Shown: positions 1 to 8,775 of the stretch, piece after piece
How positions within the stretch are numbered: position 1 is the first letter of the stretch
Layout of the letters: each line of letters opens with the position of its first letter
NCBI GenBank assembly: GCA_003024985.2
Contig: PXIH01S0011270.1
Strand: one strand, 5' to 3'
From: Euperipatoides rowelli
Lineage: Eukaryota > Onychophora > Udeonychophora > Euonychophora > Peripatopsidae
Length of the DNA stretch: 11,107 nt
Made by a program: the position numbers and the translations under genes
Notes under the pieces: generated by a model
Databases searched by the model: none
What the model saw: only the letters and a program-made list of their open reading frames with translations
What the model was told of the DNA's origin: nothing

Positions 1-401
1 GGGGGTTAAGTTAATTCAGCCAATAATATCAAAATTTATTTATTAAAAAGAAAGAAAAAAATAATCAGCAAAAATATAATTACAGTGTTGTTGGTGCATT
101 GATAGACATTTTGCTAATAGAACTTTGATTATGTTTATCAATATTACAAAGTGTCTTTATCCCCAACTCCCTTCCATTAAATCAACAAATTATTGCTTTA
201 CTTATATTTTACTTTTACTGTTGCTATAATAATAGAACTAATAATAAAAATCTTATTATTTTTAATGTGCAGATACTCCATACAGGTTCATACAAAATGA
301 GTAGCCTAAGTCTGAAGTCAAAAGCAGCAAGAGCGTACAGTCCAACTTGAAAAAAAAATATACATAAACTGATATTTTGAATGCAAGAGGAATTATTCTG
401 T
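1..401. other. AT-rich intergenic DNA, no gene seen
   Basis: I see no open frame of useful length, no RNA gene and no repeat structure here. It is AT-rich sequence with poly-A/T runs, typical of the non-coding background of the rest of the window. It leads directly into the first units of the 18-bp minisatellite. Confidence 0.6.
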
Positions 402-433
402 GTGTATGCACCTCATCACTTGTATGCAACTCA
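402..433. repeat. Left remnant of the 18-bp minisatellite
   Basis: About 1.7 units of the same 18-bp repeat that fills 2264-2880: TATGCACCTCATCACTTG followed by TATGCAACTCA. The array stops abruptly at 433, where the hAT-like element begins, and resumes on the far side of that element in the same register. The copies here carry C where most units have T (GCAACTCA rather than GTAACTCA), so they are slightly diverged edge units. Confidence 0.8.
426..433. repeat. Left 8-bp target site duplication of the hAT-like element
   Basis: GCAACTCA immediately precedes the CAGT end of the element. The partner after the other end is GTAACTCA (2264-2271), which differs by one C/T transition. Eight bases is the duplication length known for hAT transposons. 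The site lies inside a minisatellite whose unit contains GTAACTCA, so the octamer match alone is weak evidence. The element ends that abut it are what make it convincing. Confidence 0.7.
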
Positions 434-2263
434 CAGTTATTAGAATGAACTCATTTAAATGAACTAGTTCTTTGAATGTGTTCTCTTTTCATGAGTTTGG
501 AAAAAATCACACTTATATTTTCATAAAGGAGTTTGAACTTGAGCATGTTACTTTTATTAAGTTCATTTACAAGTTCATTTTTATTCAACATTGTGAAATA
601 TTATAAAAAGAAAAAAAAAAGCTTGGATTCAATATAATTTCACTAAATTAAATCAATAATTTAATAAATCTAGACATACAAGTAACCCACAGTAGGTTAC
701 AAATAATTTCTTTGAAAGAAATCTGTCTTCTGAGTGGCTAGATAGCCTAGATTTATTGCTTTTCATTTGACTGAATTCTCAAGTACACTGCCGGTCTAAA
801 TTTAGTTTACCTTATTTATAAATACCCAACATTATGTAAACTTAATAACATTCATTTAATATATATATTTTTTTTATAGCTGATTAAGCAAAAGATTATT
901 TTATCTATATTTTTTTTTTCTTTTTAAAAGTTTAGGCTAATATCAATATTTAAAAATACTTAGTTTAGTGAATATTGTCTACGGCTTATACAATAAGGAA
1001 TTTAGTAATTAATTTGCGATAATGGCAGAAGGGTTCCTTGGGTTGCCTATAAAAAAATAAAATAAAAAACGATCTTGACAATAATAATATGAATAGTGGT
1101 AAGCTTGTTTTGAACTAATACACCAGTGTATCTTCAAAACATCTTCCAGCAACATGATCCAGCATATTAAATTAAGCTAGAAACTTTACTCTTCATTATA
1201 ATTATTCATACATTATTATGATGTCACATTTACATTATATCTAATTAAAATACAATAATAGTTAAAAAAAAAATGTTATCCAAAATGTCTATTATTGAAT
1301 TTTTGTTTATGTAATTAATAAAGTATTCTTTTTTTTTTTAATTTTATTATATAGCAAAGCTTATTTACCATAAAATATAAAATACAATGGGTAGAACATA
1401 AAAATTTAAATAATATTATCAATATATAGTTGAAAAAGATGGAATATTCCTAATAAAAGATAAAGAATGCTAAATGAAATGTATTTCATTTTTATTGTTA
1501 AATCCTAACATCTTCATTGGAGACTTATTCTAGATTCCACAGGTATACAGGAATAAAAATAATAAGATACAAATATATCCATTCCATGCAAAACAATAAA
1601 AAACTACAACTAAAAATACTGTATTTTATTTTTAAGTTTAAACACAGTCTAATAGTTTTGTGGTCCTTCTACGATATTGCAATAGTCTATATACATATTT
1701 CCCTCTATCTTTCTCCACATAAAGCTAAAGTTTAAATTTGTATAAACAATTAAACATTGTTTTAATGAATTATTTTAGGAATAAACAGTTCACAATTTTA
1801 TTTTTTAAACAAAACTATATTTATACCGAAAAAGTATGTGTAGCCTACATCACTTATTAGAAAACACAAAATTGACAATATGCAAAATTGCACTCAACCT
1901 TGAATTCTTTGTTTCTTACTGTTTGAGTCTTGCATAAACAATGCGATGTACTGGGCCACTAAGAATCCAAGAATTTCCTAGTCAGATTCTAAAAACACAA
2001 CTGTTTAATTTTGAAATGAATAAACACTTGATGCCTAGATGACAGAAAGTCAAGAGACTCAACAAAACTCTTCTATTTCCTTCTAGTAAAATTATATCAC
2101 TATGGAAAAAAGAACTTGGTAAAAAACACATTCATTTTAAAATGAACTTGAACTTAACTAGTTTTTTTTTTTTTGAATAATGAACTTGAACAAGTTCTTT
2201 TTTTTGGAGATGAACTTAGAACTTGAACTTGTTCTTTTTTTAAATGAACTTTTTCAATCACTG
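434..2263. mobile_element. Non-autonomous hAT-like DNA transposon, 1830 bp
   Basis: The left end reads CAGTTATTAGAATGAAC. The right end, read on the minus strand from 2263, is CAGTGATTGAAAAAGTTC. Both begin with the CAGT/CAGTG typical of many hAT elements and continue into related TCATTTAAA sequence. The subterminal regions are packed with GAACT/AGTTC motifs, including the palindrome GAACTAGTTC at 461-470 and GAACTTG-AA-CAAGTTC at 2182-2197, a pattern common in hAT subterminal regions. An 8-bp duplication flanks it. The interior is AT-rich and has no transposase frame: the longest ATG frame (1517-1735, 72 codons) is low-complexity and shows no hAT motif. It would therefore have depended on a transposase supplied elsewhere. 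The ends have diverged from each other, so the insertion is probably not recent. The superfamily call is inferred from termini and duplication length only. Confidence 0.72.
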
Positions 2264-2271
2264 GTAACTCA
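2264..2271. repeat. Right 8-bp target site duplication of the hAT-like element
   Basis: GTAACTCA follows the terminal CACTG of the element and pairs with GCAACTCA at 426-433. After it the sequence continues as minisatellite (ATACCTGCATGTAACTCATC). Joining the left remnant to this point with one octamer removed restores uninterrupted 18-bp spacing. Confidence 0.7.
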
Positions 2272-2337
2272 ATACCTGCATGTAACTCATCACTTGTATG
2301 TAACTCAACACTTGTATGTAATCATTTACGTATGTAA

Positions 2338-2552
2338 CTTGCCACTTGTATGTAACTTGACATTTGTATGTAATTTGNCACTTGTATGTAACTCATCACC
2401 TGTATGTAACTCATCACTTGTATGTAACTCATCACATGTATGNACTTGCCACTTGTATGTAACTTGACATTTGTATGTAATTTGACACTTGTATGTAACT
2501 CATCACCTGTATGTAACTCATCACTTGTATGTAACTCAACAGATGTATGTAA
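2338..2552. repeat. Higher-order repeat: two copies of a six-unit 107-108 bp block
   Basis: Within the minisatellite, the unit order beginning CTTGCCACTTG at 2338 recurs from 2445, and the next block starts at 2553. The same succession of unit variants (TTGCCA, TTGACA, TTTGACA, ATCACC, ATCACT, then ATCACA or AACAGA) appears in both. The spacings are 107 and 108 bp. The missing base falls at the N at 2443, where TGTAAC is reduced to TGNAC. The block from 2553 keeps the start but then diverges. Confidence 0.8.
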
Positions 2553-2880
2553 CTTGCCACTTGTGTAACTTGTCATCTGTATGTAACTCATCACTTGTAC
2601 GTTACTCGGCACTTGTATGCAACTTGTCATTTATATTTAACTCATCACCTGTATGTAACTCATCACTTGTATGTAACTCATCAAATGTAACTTGTTGCTT
2701 ATATGCAATTCATCACTTGTAACTAACTCAGCCATTGTGTTTAACTTGTCACTTATATATAACTCATCACTTGTAAGTAACTCATCACTTATATGTAACT
2801 CATCACTTATGTGTAACTCATCACTTGAATGTAACTCATCAATTTTATGTAACTCATCTTTTGTATGTAACTCACCAGTA

Positions 2881-3891
2881 GATATTTCCTTTTTTTCCAT
2901 GTTCTAAAAAACGAAAAAAAAAATGCCTAAATTTAGACAATTTTTTTTAAATATTAAAATGTAAAATTAAAGAGTGAAATTCTTTTTATTCTAATTAAAT
3001 ATTCACCTGTAATTTGCTTATTTTTTGCCTAAAGAGATTAACAGATTTAACTACCCTAAATTATTATTTCAGCAATAATAATTTAAATAAACAGGAGTTT
3101 GTTTAATATCACTTTTAGAATCAATTTGATGTATTGATTTTTATACATCAAACAGCTAATTTTCTTTAAGCTAATTATATCAAGACAACAAGTAATTTTT
3201 AAACAAACAATTTTTTGTCACAAATAATTAAATCTTCGTGAAGTATAAGAAAAATCATTTACAAAGAATTTTTAAATTTACAAATATTATTAATTAAAAT
3301 CAAAATCTAAAATTTTGTGATAACATTTACAGTAAATTTCTTTCATAGATAAACAAAAGCTAAAAATGATTATTATGTTTATAAAATTATTTTTTTTCAT
3401 AATTTATTATCTTATAACTCTTTTTCAAGCTGCTTAAGTAATTCAGACCTTACTAATATAACCTACCACAATGGCTGCTTTTAAAATTTAATTCTGTTCA
3501 TTTTGACATGGATGCTGAAATTTGTGAAGTCCCTGTGAAGTAAAGAAATGGGATAGTGAGTTTTATGATAAAAATATGTTTGATGTAGCTATACAAGTGA
3601 TTTGTGGGGATCTTCCCATATTATCGAAATGTCAACCCACCGAAATACCGTTACATCAAGATTAAAATTCTTCAACAGTTGTATGTTTACTAAATAATCA
3701 AAAAATTTGTTCATATTTAAATTTAATTTATGCTTAAATTTTAATTGGTTATTTAAGTTTTAATAAACATATTAATATATTGCTTAAACATTACAGAAAT
3801 CAGTGTTATTAATCTAGAAAACATTAATATTACAAAATTATAAATTTTTAGATAACATAACAAAATGTATTTTAAAATCATCTAAAAAATA
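2881..3891. other. AT-rich gene-free stretch
   Basis: Poly-A/T runs and AT-rich sequence without recognisable RNA genes or element ends. The only compositionally different part is about 3440-3660, which holds a 44-codon open stretch on the plus strand (about 3526-3663, containing KKWDSEFYDKNMFDV) with no ATG near its beginning and no convincing match. I do not call it a gene. Confidence 0.5.
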
Positions 3892-4073
3892 TTTATTGCA
3901 CCTCTTGATTATCATATGGTTGGAGCATGGTGGGTGTAATACATAGTTGGAGTTAGGGTTCAAGTTGGGATGAAGGTTACGACTGTAAATAAAATAATAT
4001 GGGTGCTATCCATCTAGTCATAATCAAAAAAGTTTATTGCACATTTTATCATAATGTTGGGTGCTAATTATTC
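3892..4073 (+). repeat. Diverged partial relative of the MITE at 4992-5245
   Basis: The segment around 3963-4021 (AGTTGGGATGAAGGTTACGA, CTGTAAATAAA, then TCCATCTAGTCAT) matches 5143-5203 (GGTTGGAGTGAAAGTTAGGA, CTATAAATAAA, TCCATTTAGTCAT) in the same orientation with scattered substitutions and small gaps. The GTTGGAGCAT region upstream also corresponds. Inside this copy, TTTATTGCAC near 3892 and again at 4033 marks a short local direct repeat. The inverted left arm seen in the other copy is not present, so this looks like a truncated family member. It ends next to the TTAA element, which may have inserted at its edge. Confidence 0.55.
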
Positions 4074-4077
4074 TTAA
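4074..4077. repeat. TTAA target duplication, left
   Basis: TTAA directly before the terminal AGGTCAAATG of the 4078-4720 element, matched by TTAA at 4721-4724. TTAA is its own reverse complement, so it could also be counted as part of the inverted repeat. TTAA duplications are typical of piggyBac and Kolobok transposons. Confidence 0.65.
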
Positions 4078-4157
4078 AGGTCAAATGTAACGGATTTTTT
4101 AAATTTTTTTAATTATTGATTTTCAAATATTTTTACTAAAAAAAAAATTCCCACCAG
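4078..4157 (+). repeat. Left terminal inverted repeat of the TTAA element
   Basis: Pairs with 4641-4720 read on the minus strand. The outer 23 bases are identical and the inner part differs by substitutions and homopolymer-length changes. Confidence 0.8.
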
Positions 4158-4432
4158 AAAAAAAAGAAAAACAAAAAAGTTATTTACAATTCAATTTTTA
4201 AAATAATTGTCTTTAGCTCCTCACCCTTAAAACAACATTGACCACTTTTCACACCAGGGGAGATATTTTGTGACATCATAGGCTATAAATGAATACATCT
4301 TGCTATACTTAACTATAGAATATTTGTTATCTTTGTCAGCATAAGGCTGGATATCATATGGTCTAAATGTTTAAATGCTTGTAAAAATCATAATCAAATT
4401 CATCCTTTGTGCTATTATGGTCCAATTTGTTT

Positions 4433-4444
4433 TTTGACCTTTAA
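4433..4444 (+). repeat. Internal copy of the element's terminal motif
   Basis: TTTGACCTTTAA at 4433-4444 is identical to the right end plus its TTAA at 4713-4724 and lies in the same orientation. It could be a subterminal transposase-binding motif or the relic of a shorter element end nested in this one. Twelve bases in AT-rich DNA can also recur by chance. Confidence 0.4.
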
Positions 4445-4640
4445 TACAGATTGAAAATACTTCTATTTACATGTTAAATCATTACAAAGAACACAGCTGT
4501 AGAGGTTATTTTGTCATCAAAATAATCTCAGACCCCCCAAAAATGTAGAATCTTCAAATTGTAATCTCAGACTGAGGATAGCAATAGTCTTAATTTTATC
4601 TTTAAATAACTTTTTTTTTTTATGCATTTTAAAAAAAAAT

Positions 4641-4720
4641 TTCCAGTGGAATTTTTTTTTATAGTAATTATCTTTGAAAATCAATAATAAAATAATAAAA
4701 AAATCCGTTACATTTGACCT
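4641..4720 (-). repeat. Right terminal inverted repeat of the TTAA element
   Basis: Minus-strand counterpart of 4078-4157. Reading from 4720 it begins AGGTCAAATGTAACGGA and ends near TTCCACTGGAA. TTAA follows at 4721-4724. Confidence 0.8.
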
Positions 4721-4724
4721 TTAA
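4721..4724. repeat. TTAA target duplication, right
   Basis: Partner of TTAA at 4074-4077. Beyond it the two flanks (TTATTC on the left, AAACTCC on the right) do not resemble each other, so the element ends at or inside the TTAA. Confidence 0.65.
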
Positions 4725-4991
4725 AAACTCCCGTGTCATCGAAAAAGTCAGCCTGTAAAATTTAATCAATTTTTGGGCACTCCTATTAAATTTTGATGTG
4801 GCAGGTATTCAATGGACAGGTTATCGATATTATGTGCCAAAACCAAGTAGTGAGATGACATCCTTGTTATCCAACCTCACTCCCATTCATGATATTTGGA
4901 TAAATGGTCACCAACATAAAGTGAATTGTCAAAAAAATTGGACAACACACCACTAGATATATAGCATATGTTTAGCAAACTTAAGAATTTA

Positions 4992-5245
4992 CATTTACTC
5001 CAGGAATGATTATTGATTGGTTATTGACTTGGCTGAAAGAAGTTTAGTAAAAATTCGAAAAAAATGTTCATTCATATTTATTTGACTTATTAATTTTAAT
5101 TAGAGTTGGGAGCATAATTATTGATTCACCTAATTTGATTAAGGTTGGAGTGAAAGTTAGGACTATAAATAAACCAATAAGGTAACTGGTCCATTTAGTC
5201 ATGTGCCAATAAGTCATAAATGATTGGTTATTTCTGGAGTAAATG
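4992..5245. mobile_element. MITE-like element with about 40-bp inverted ends, 254 bp
   Basis: CATTTACTCCAG at 4992-5003 is repeated exactly inverted at 5234-5245. Similarity runs inward for about 40 bp (AAT, ATT, TTAT, GACTT, GGC blocks) with gaps. There is no coding capacity. The right half (about 5095-5215) is related to 3892-4073, so at least two family members lie in this window in the same orientation. I find no clear target duplication: the flanks are GAATTTA on the left and GAGCGTA on the right. The transposon superfamily cannot be named. Confidence 0.6.
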
Positions 5246-5662
5246 GAGCGTAGTTTTCTGGCCAGATGCTTGTTACTAGATATGCTGACATTATTATAAT
5301 TGTGTAACTTGCGACTTAATCCAATCTCCTTATTACCAGGTAGCTCAAATAGTAATTAATAAATAATGTTTAAGAATTATTATCCTTAAACATAGCTGTT
5401 ATTGTAAATATTCTCAAAAAACAAATGTAAACAAAGATGAAATCTATTAAAGAAATAAATATAATAAAGTTAACTTCAATTTTACCCTTGGACAGCATAA
5501 AAATAATTAATACAAAATGTAATAATTTATTTATTCATAATAATTTTTATAAACAATTAAAAAAAGATTCCCTTATAAAAATTAAACCCAATCTGTCTGT
5601 CTGTAACAGCCACAATTCACTGTAAAATCATTGTAGACACTTCAAAATATATGATGATTAGC
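5246..5662. other. AT-rich stretch, no supported gene
   Basis: It contains an ATG frame of 62 codons (5437-5625), but the translation is dominated by I, N, K and L as expected from AT-rich DNA. It has no recognisable motif and I do not call it a gene. Nothing else stands out. Confidence 0.5.
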
Positions 5663-5966
5663 AATGACATACTGTACCTGTAATTATAAATTCAGCACCC
5701 TGGAGAAAGAAAAAAATGTGTCTTTGCTCAATGAAAATTTGTTAAGCATTCTTTTTTCGCCTATAACTCTATCAGTTGGATAAATAATTTATTTACCATC
5801 AAAATGATGGCTGCAACGAATATACATCACATGATTTTGTGTCAATAATTAATTTAATTTTAATTTCTTTATAATTATCTATAGTCAGGAGCAGATTGGG
5901 TAATGTACAGTGTACACCTCCTGAGAAAATTGTTGCTATCAATAATAAGAAATACAGTATGTCATT
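5663..5966. repeat. Possible MITE: inverted-repeat unit of 304 bp
   Basis: AATGACATACTGTA at 5663-5676 recurs exactly inverted at 5953-5966 (TACAGTATGTCATT). Weaker similarity continues outward for about 20 bp (ATGATGATTAGC against ATAATAATGAAT) and inward (CACCCTGGAG against TTTCTCAGGAG). The interior has no open frame. The size and layout fit a MITE, but the ends are not sharp and I see no target duplication. Confidence 0.45.
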
Positions 5967-7465
5967 ATTCATTATTATATCATGAAAATTATATATGTGT
6001 TAAATCTGTGATAAAAGTTTGGAAGGTGAGGGGATGGTACTCATAAAAAGTCATGATAAACAGATTGCCTCTTAAAAGTCAGATCTAAATAGTATCTTAT
6101 AGGAAATAAATTGTTAGTGGTATGTAGAATTTTAAAAAAATAAAGCAACAATATGAAAAAAAATTAACTACCATATTCAAATTAATTTCTGATTGAAGTT
6201 TACTCACCCCAAACAATATTAAAATTGAAAGTCATTTTAAAATTCATAATTTTAAAAAAAATTATTTTGTAAAAATAAAATTATGAAGATATATAAACAA
6301 ATTTCAATTAAATAAAATAATCATCATATTATTTTTATTCCCATATTAGTAATTTATTCAAATAAACAAATATATTTTTTTTTATCCTGAGATTCAGAAC
6401 GGCATAGGAAGATAGCTCAAAACTGATCAAAAAAATTTTTTTTTTGTACACATCTTAGTGAAATATATTGATTGATAAGAACAACCTCATTATTATTGCA
6501 GCTATGAACCTTAAACATAATGATAGTAAATAATTTATTTTTATTAACTAAAGCATAAGATGGTCAGACATCCTCATTTTCAGCTGGATTGTCTCTGGAA
6601 CATAGATTTTGCCATGGTGAAAAATGTTACCGGAACTTTTCTTGAAATCCAAAATCCATCAGCTTAAATAGTCATTTAACTACTAAAGTATATAAATTAA
6701 TAGACTCTGGAGCAGGGATAGTCTACTAAGCATCCCCGAGCGCATGGGTACACAGAGACAATTTTAGATGCTCCCTCACCATGAGTTTTCTAATAGTGAT
6801 AATATACCTATTGTAAATATTAAGGTTTATAAACTGACATTAATTAAACATTTTTTAAACACTTTCTTAATTATTGAATGAAATATAGTTCTGAAATGTA
6901 ATAAGAATATTACTAACTTGTACTAATGTTTTTAATATTTTATTTTGAATATACAGTATGCTTAACTAATTAAAAAAAGCAGATTATTTTATATTGAGCT
7001 CTTCCAGAGATTTTAAATTTAGGTTTGTGCCTTTGAAGGTAGAAACGTTGCCGACTCTGGCTCTAGAGTTACTGTATATTTGATAAAAACCGGATATTTG
7101 TATTAATTTTAAATTATATATATGTATATTAGTGTGGTCCTCAAAATTCAAACTTTTAATTTCTTTGATGGTACGCCATAGTTTTTTTTATTATTATAAC
7201 TTGAAAAATAAAATTGCCTGCAAAACTTCAAGTTGATTGGACAGAATATTTGATTGCTCAATGCCATTATTATATTGATATTAAGTTTGTAAGTCATTTT
7301 ATGCAGAAATAGTAATATCATCATTCAGAAATTAATGCTCTGGTGCTTTATTAAAGAAAAAAAAATAAAGTAAACAGAGAATACATCATCACAAATTACT
7401 AAAAATAAAATACAACAATATATTGCAATGAAACTTTAAAAATGTTTTCTTTGAATTTTCTGAGA
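5967..7465. other. Gene-poor AT-rich stretch
   Basis: No intact gene. The only protein-like passage is a 35-codon open stretch on the minus strand (6656-6551) that contains GNIFHHGKIYVPETIQLKM and then a stop. It has no ATG start near its beginning and no neighbour in frame, so it may be an exon-sized relic or chance. Two less AT-rich patches (about 6700-6790 and 7020-7075) show no structure I can name. Confidence 0.45.
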
Positions 7466-8775
7466 CTAGAATTGATTTTTTATCATCAATAATTTCTTTT
7501 GGTACTCTGCAATAACTTGCTGCAGGGATTGTTTTTCTTCTTTATTTTTGGTAATGGAATTGTTGAAATCTAATATGAGACTCNTCTCTCGGTTGAATCA
7601 TTTATTACCTTCAAGTTTTCTGCACACTGTTTGGGGAATTCTTCATTCTATTTGCAATATTGTTTGGGTCAATTGATGTTAAGAAATTGCAAGGAATTTC
7701 TAAATGTTAAAGAACTTTAAAAAGTGGCTGTGACAAAATTTTCCAGGCATTTTTTTTCCAATATCATTTAAATTATGTTTTAATTGATGGGGTTGCTTAT
7801 CTCTTCTTTATTCCATTATCCACATTATCATCAAAAAAGGCTAGGGACCAATTATTTGCCAAGGTACTATAATTTCAGCATAAAGCCATTGCAGCAGCAT
7901 TTAAAATGCCTTAATTTAATGCCAGTATTTCCCAAGTTACTTTAGAAAATTTAAATCATTTGCTGCAACAGCATTTAGATTTGTGCCTAAATTCCAAGCT
8001 TTGGTATAAGTTAAAGAGGCAAACAAGCAAGAATCTCTGAATAATTTCTTTTATTTTGCTGTCAGTTAAAATTGACATTTGAACAACCATACTTTAATAG
8101 AGTAAATAAACTTTGTCATCTACCTGGCTTGGTAAAACTCCTCCAGGATCCATAACTTTAATACCATGTAGTAGTTTGTCACCAATAAACACTATTATGA
8201 GTTCAAGAACTTCATGATAGCCATCTCTAATCTGTTTACTGGATAAAATCTCATTTTTGACAAACTGAACGGCTTCCAATCATCGTGTGTTTTGAGTTTA
8301 CAATATTTTAGAGCATATCTCGTCACCCATGATAGTATTTCCATTCTCTCTTGGATTATTTCAGATATGTTTAAAAATATAAATTTTTGGACCACTGAAT
8401 GATCCTAGACAATGTTTGAAGATATCTTCTAGAAATATTTCAAGTACAAGGTTCAATATGCAAGAAAAGAAGTTCTCTTTCAAGTTTAATTTTGCTTAAG
8501 TGGTAAACACCAGCCATATACCCAGAATTAGAATCTGTTGTCTCAAAACTCATTACCTTTCACTTTATCTTAATGTTACAATTATGTAGGTAACATTTTC
8601 ATTCTTGTTTGACTAGCTGATTCTTCAGATCCACCACACAAGTTTGTAACTCAAGAAATTTATTAAAATTATATCCTTACGCTAGAATTACTAACTTGTC
8701 TATTGAATCTTTTCCTGTAAACTCTGACAATATTTTACTATCCCTTTGTGTATGCTACTAACTGTAGACTGGGAT
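7466..8775 (-). pseudogene. Decayed transposase-like gene of a multicopy invertebrate family
   Basis: The reading frame is broken many times, but protein blocks appear in order on the minus strand. They are IPVY near 8775; DSKILSEFTGKDSIDKLVIL within 8748-8680; GGSEESASQT at 8635-8606; ETTDSNSG...RELLF in frame 8550-8440; FLEDIF and SGPKIYIFKHI in frame 8444-8361; IRDGYHEVLELIIVFIG and VMDPGG in 8279-8094; DSKIKEIIQRFLLVCLF in 8093-7956; WSLAFFDDNV in 7901-7797; CAENLKVINDSTER in 7644-7579; and a final frame 7582-7466 ending in TAG. From memory these match, in order and spacing, a large uncharacterised invertebrate protein family with WDGK, DTTASNTG, ELLFF, IFLG, FDE and VNDTAER motifs, found in many copies and apparently transposon-borne. 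About 430 codons of the C-terminal part are covered and the N-terminus is not traceable. Frameshifts and at least seven stops exclude function. The transposase role is inferred. Confidence 0.82.

Larger units (their letters stand above)
2264..2880. repeat. 18-bp minisatellite array, about 34 units
   Basis: The consensus unit is close to TATGTAACTCATCACTTG. Units differ mainly at the ATCAC positions (ATCACC, TTGCCA, TTGACA, TTGTCA, CAACAG), and several carry 1-3 bp deletions, so the phase drifts. The right third (about 2700-2880) is the most degenerate, with TATATGTAACTCATCACT and related forms. Two units contain an N (2378, 2443). Because 18 is a multiple of three and the consensus lacks stops in some frames, the array gives open frames on both strands (repeating CNSSLV or YVTHHL on plus, SYIQVM or DELHIS on minus). 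These follow from the periodicity and there is no sign of a real protein. Confidence 0.93.
4078..4720. mobile_element. TTAA-flanked non-autonomous DNA transposon (MITE), 643 bp
   Basis: The first 23 bases (AGGTCAAATGTAACGGA then six T) are repeated exactly, inverted, at the other end. Similarity continues for about 80 bp: TTATTGATTTTCAAA, TTACTA, an A-run and AATTCCCACC against AATTCCACTGG. GTTATTTA occurs a little further in on both sides. The element is flanked by TTAA on each side. The interior is AT-rich and has no open frame able to encode a transposase, so it is a non-autonomous derivative. Of the TTAA-targeting groups, the AGG terminus fits Kolobok at least as well as piggyBac, whose ends usually start CCY. 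I leave the superfamily open. The near-perfect outer ends suggest moderate age. Confidence 0.8.

Noticed and set aside
1517-1735. 72-codon ATG frame inside the hAT-like element
   Set aside because: It is rich in I, K, Y and H as expected of AT-rich DNA, with no hAT transposase or zinc-finger motif.
2264-2880. CRISPR-like array
   Set aside because: Repeats are contiguous 18-mers without unique spacers, in an animal-type sequence.
2180-2907. Five overlapping open frames on both strands in the minisatellite
   Set aside because: They arise from a stop-free 18-bp period, exist on both strands at once, and have no start context, conserved ends or non-repeat domain.
3470-3663. Possible SKP1-like fragment (VPVKKWDSEFY...MFDV)
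   Set aside because: Only a handful of scattered residues fit, a frameshift separates the two parts, and the following sequence does not continue the family.
5437-5625. 62-codon ATG frame
   Set aside because: Composition is typical of random AT-rich sequence and no motif or homology is recognisable.
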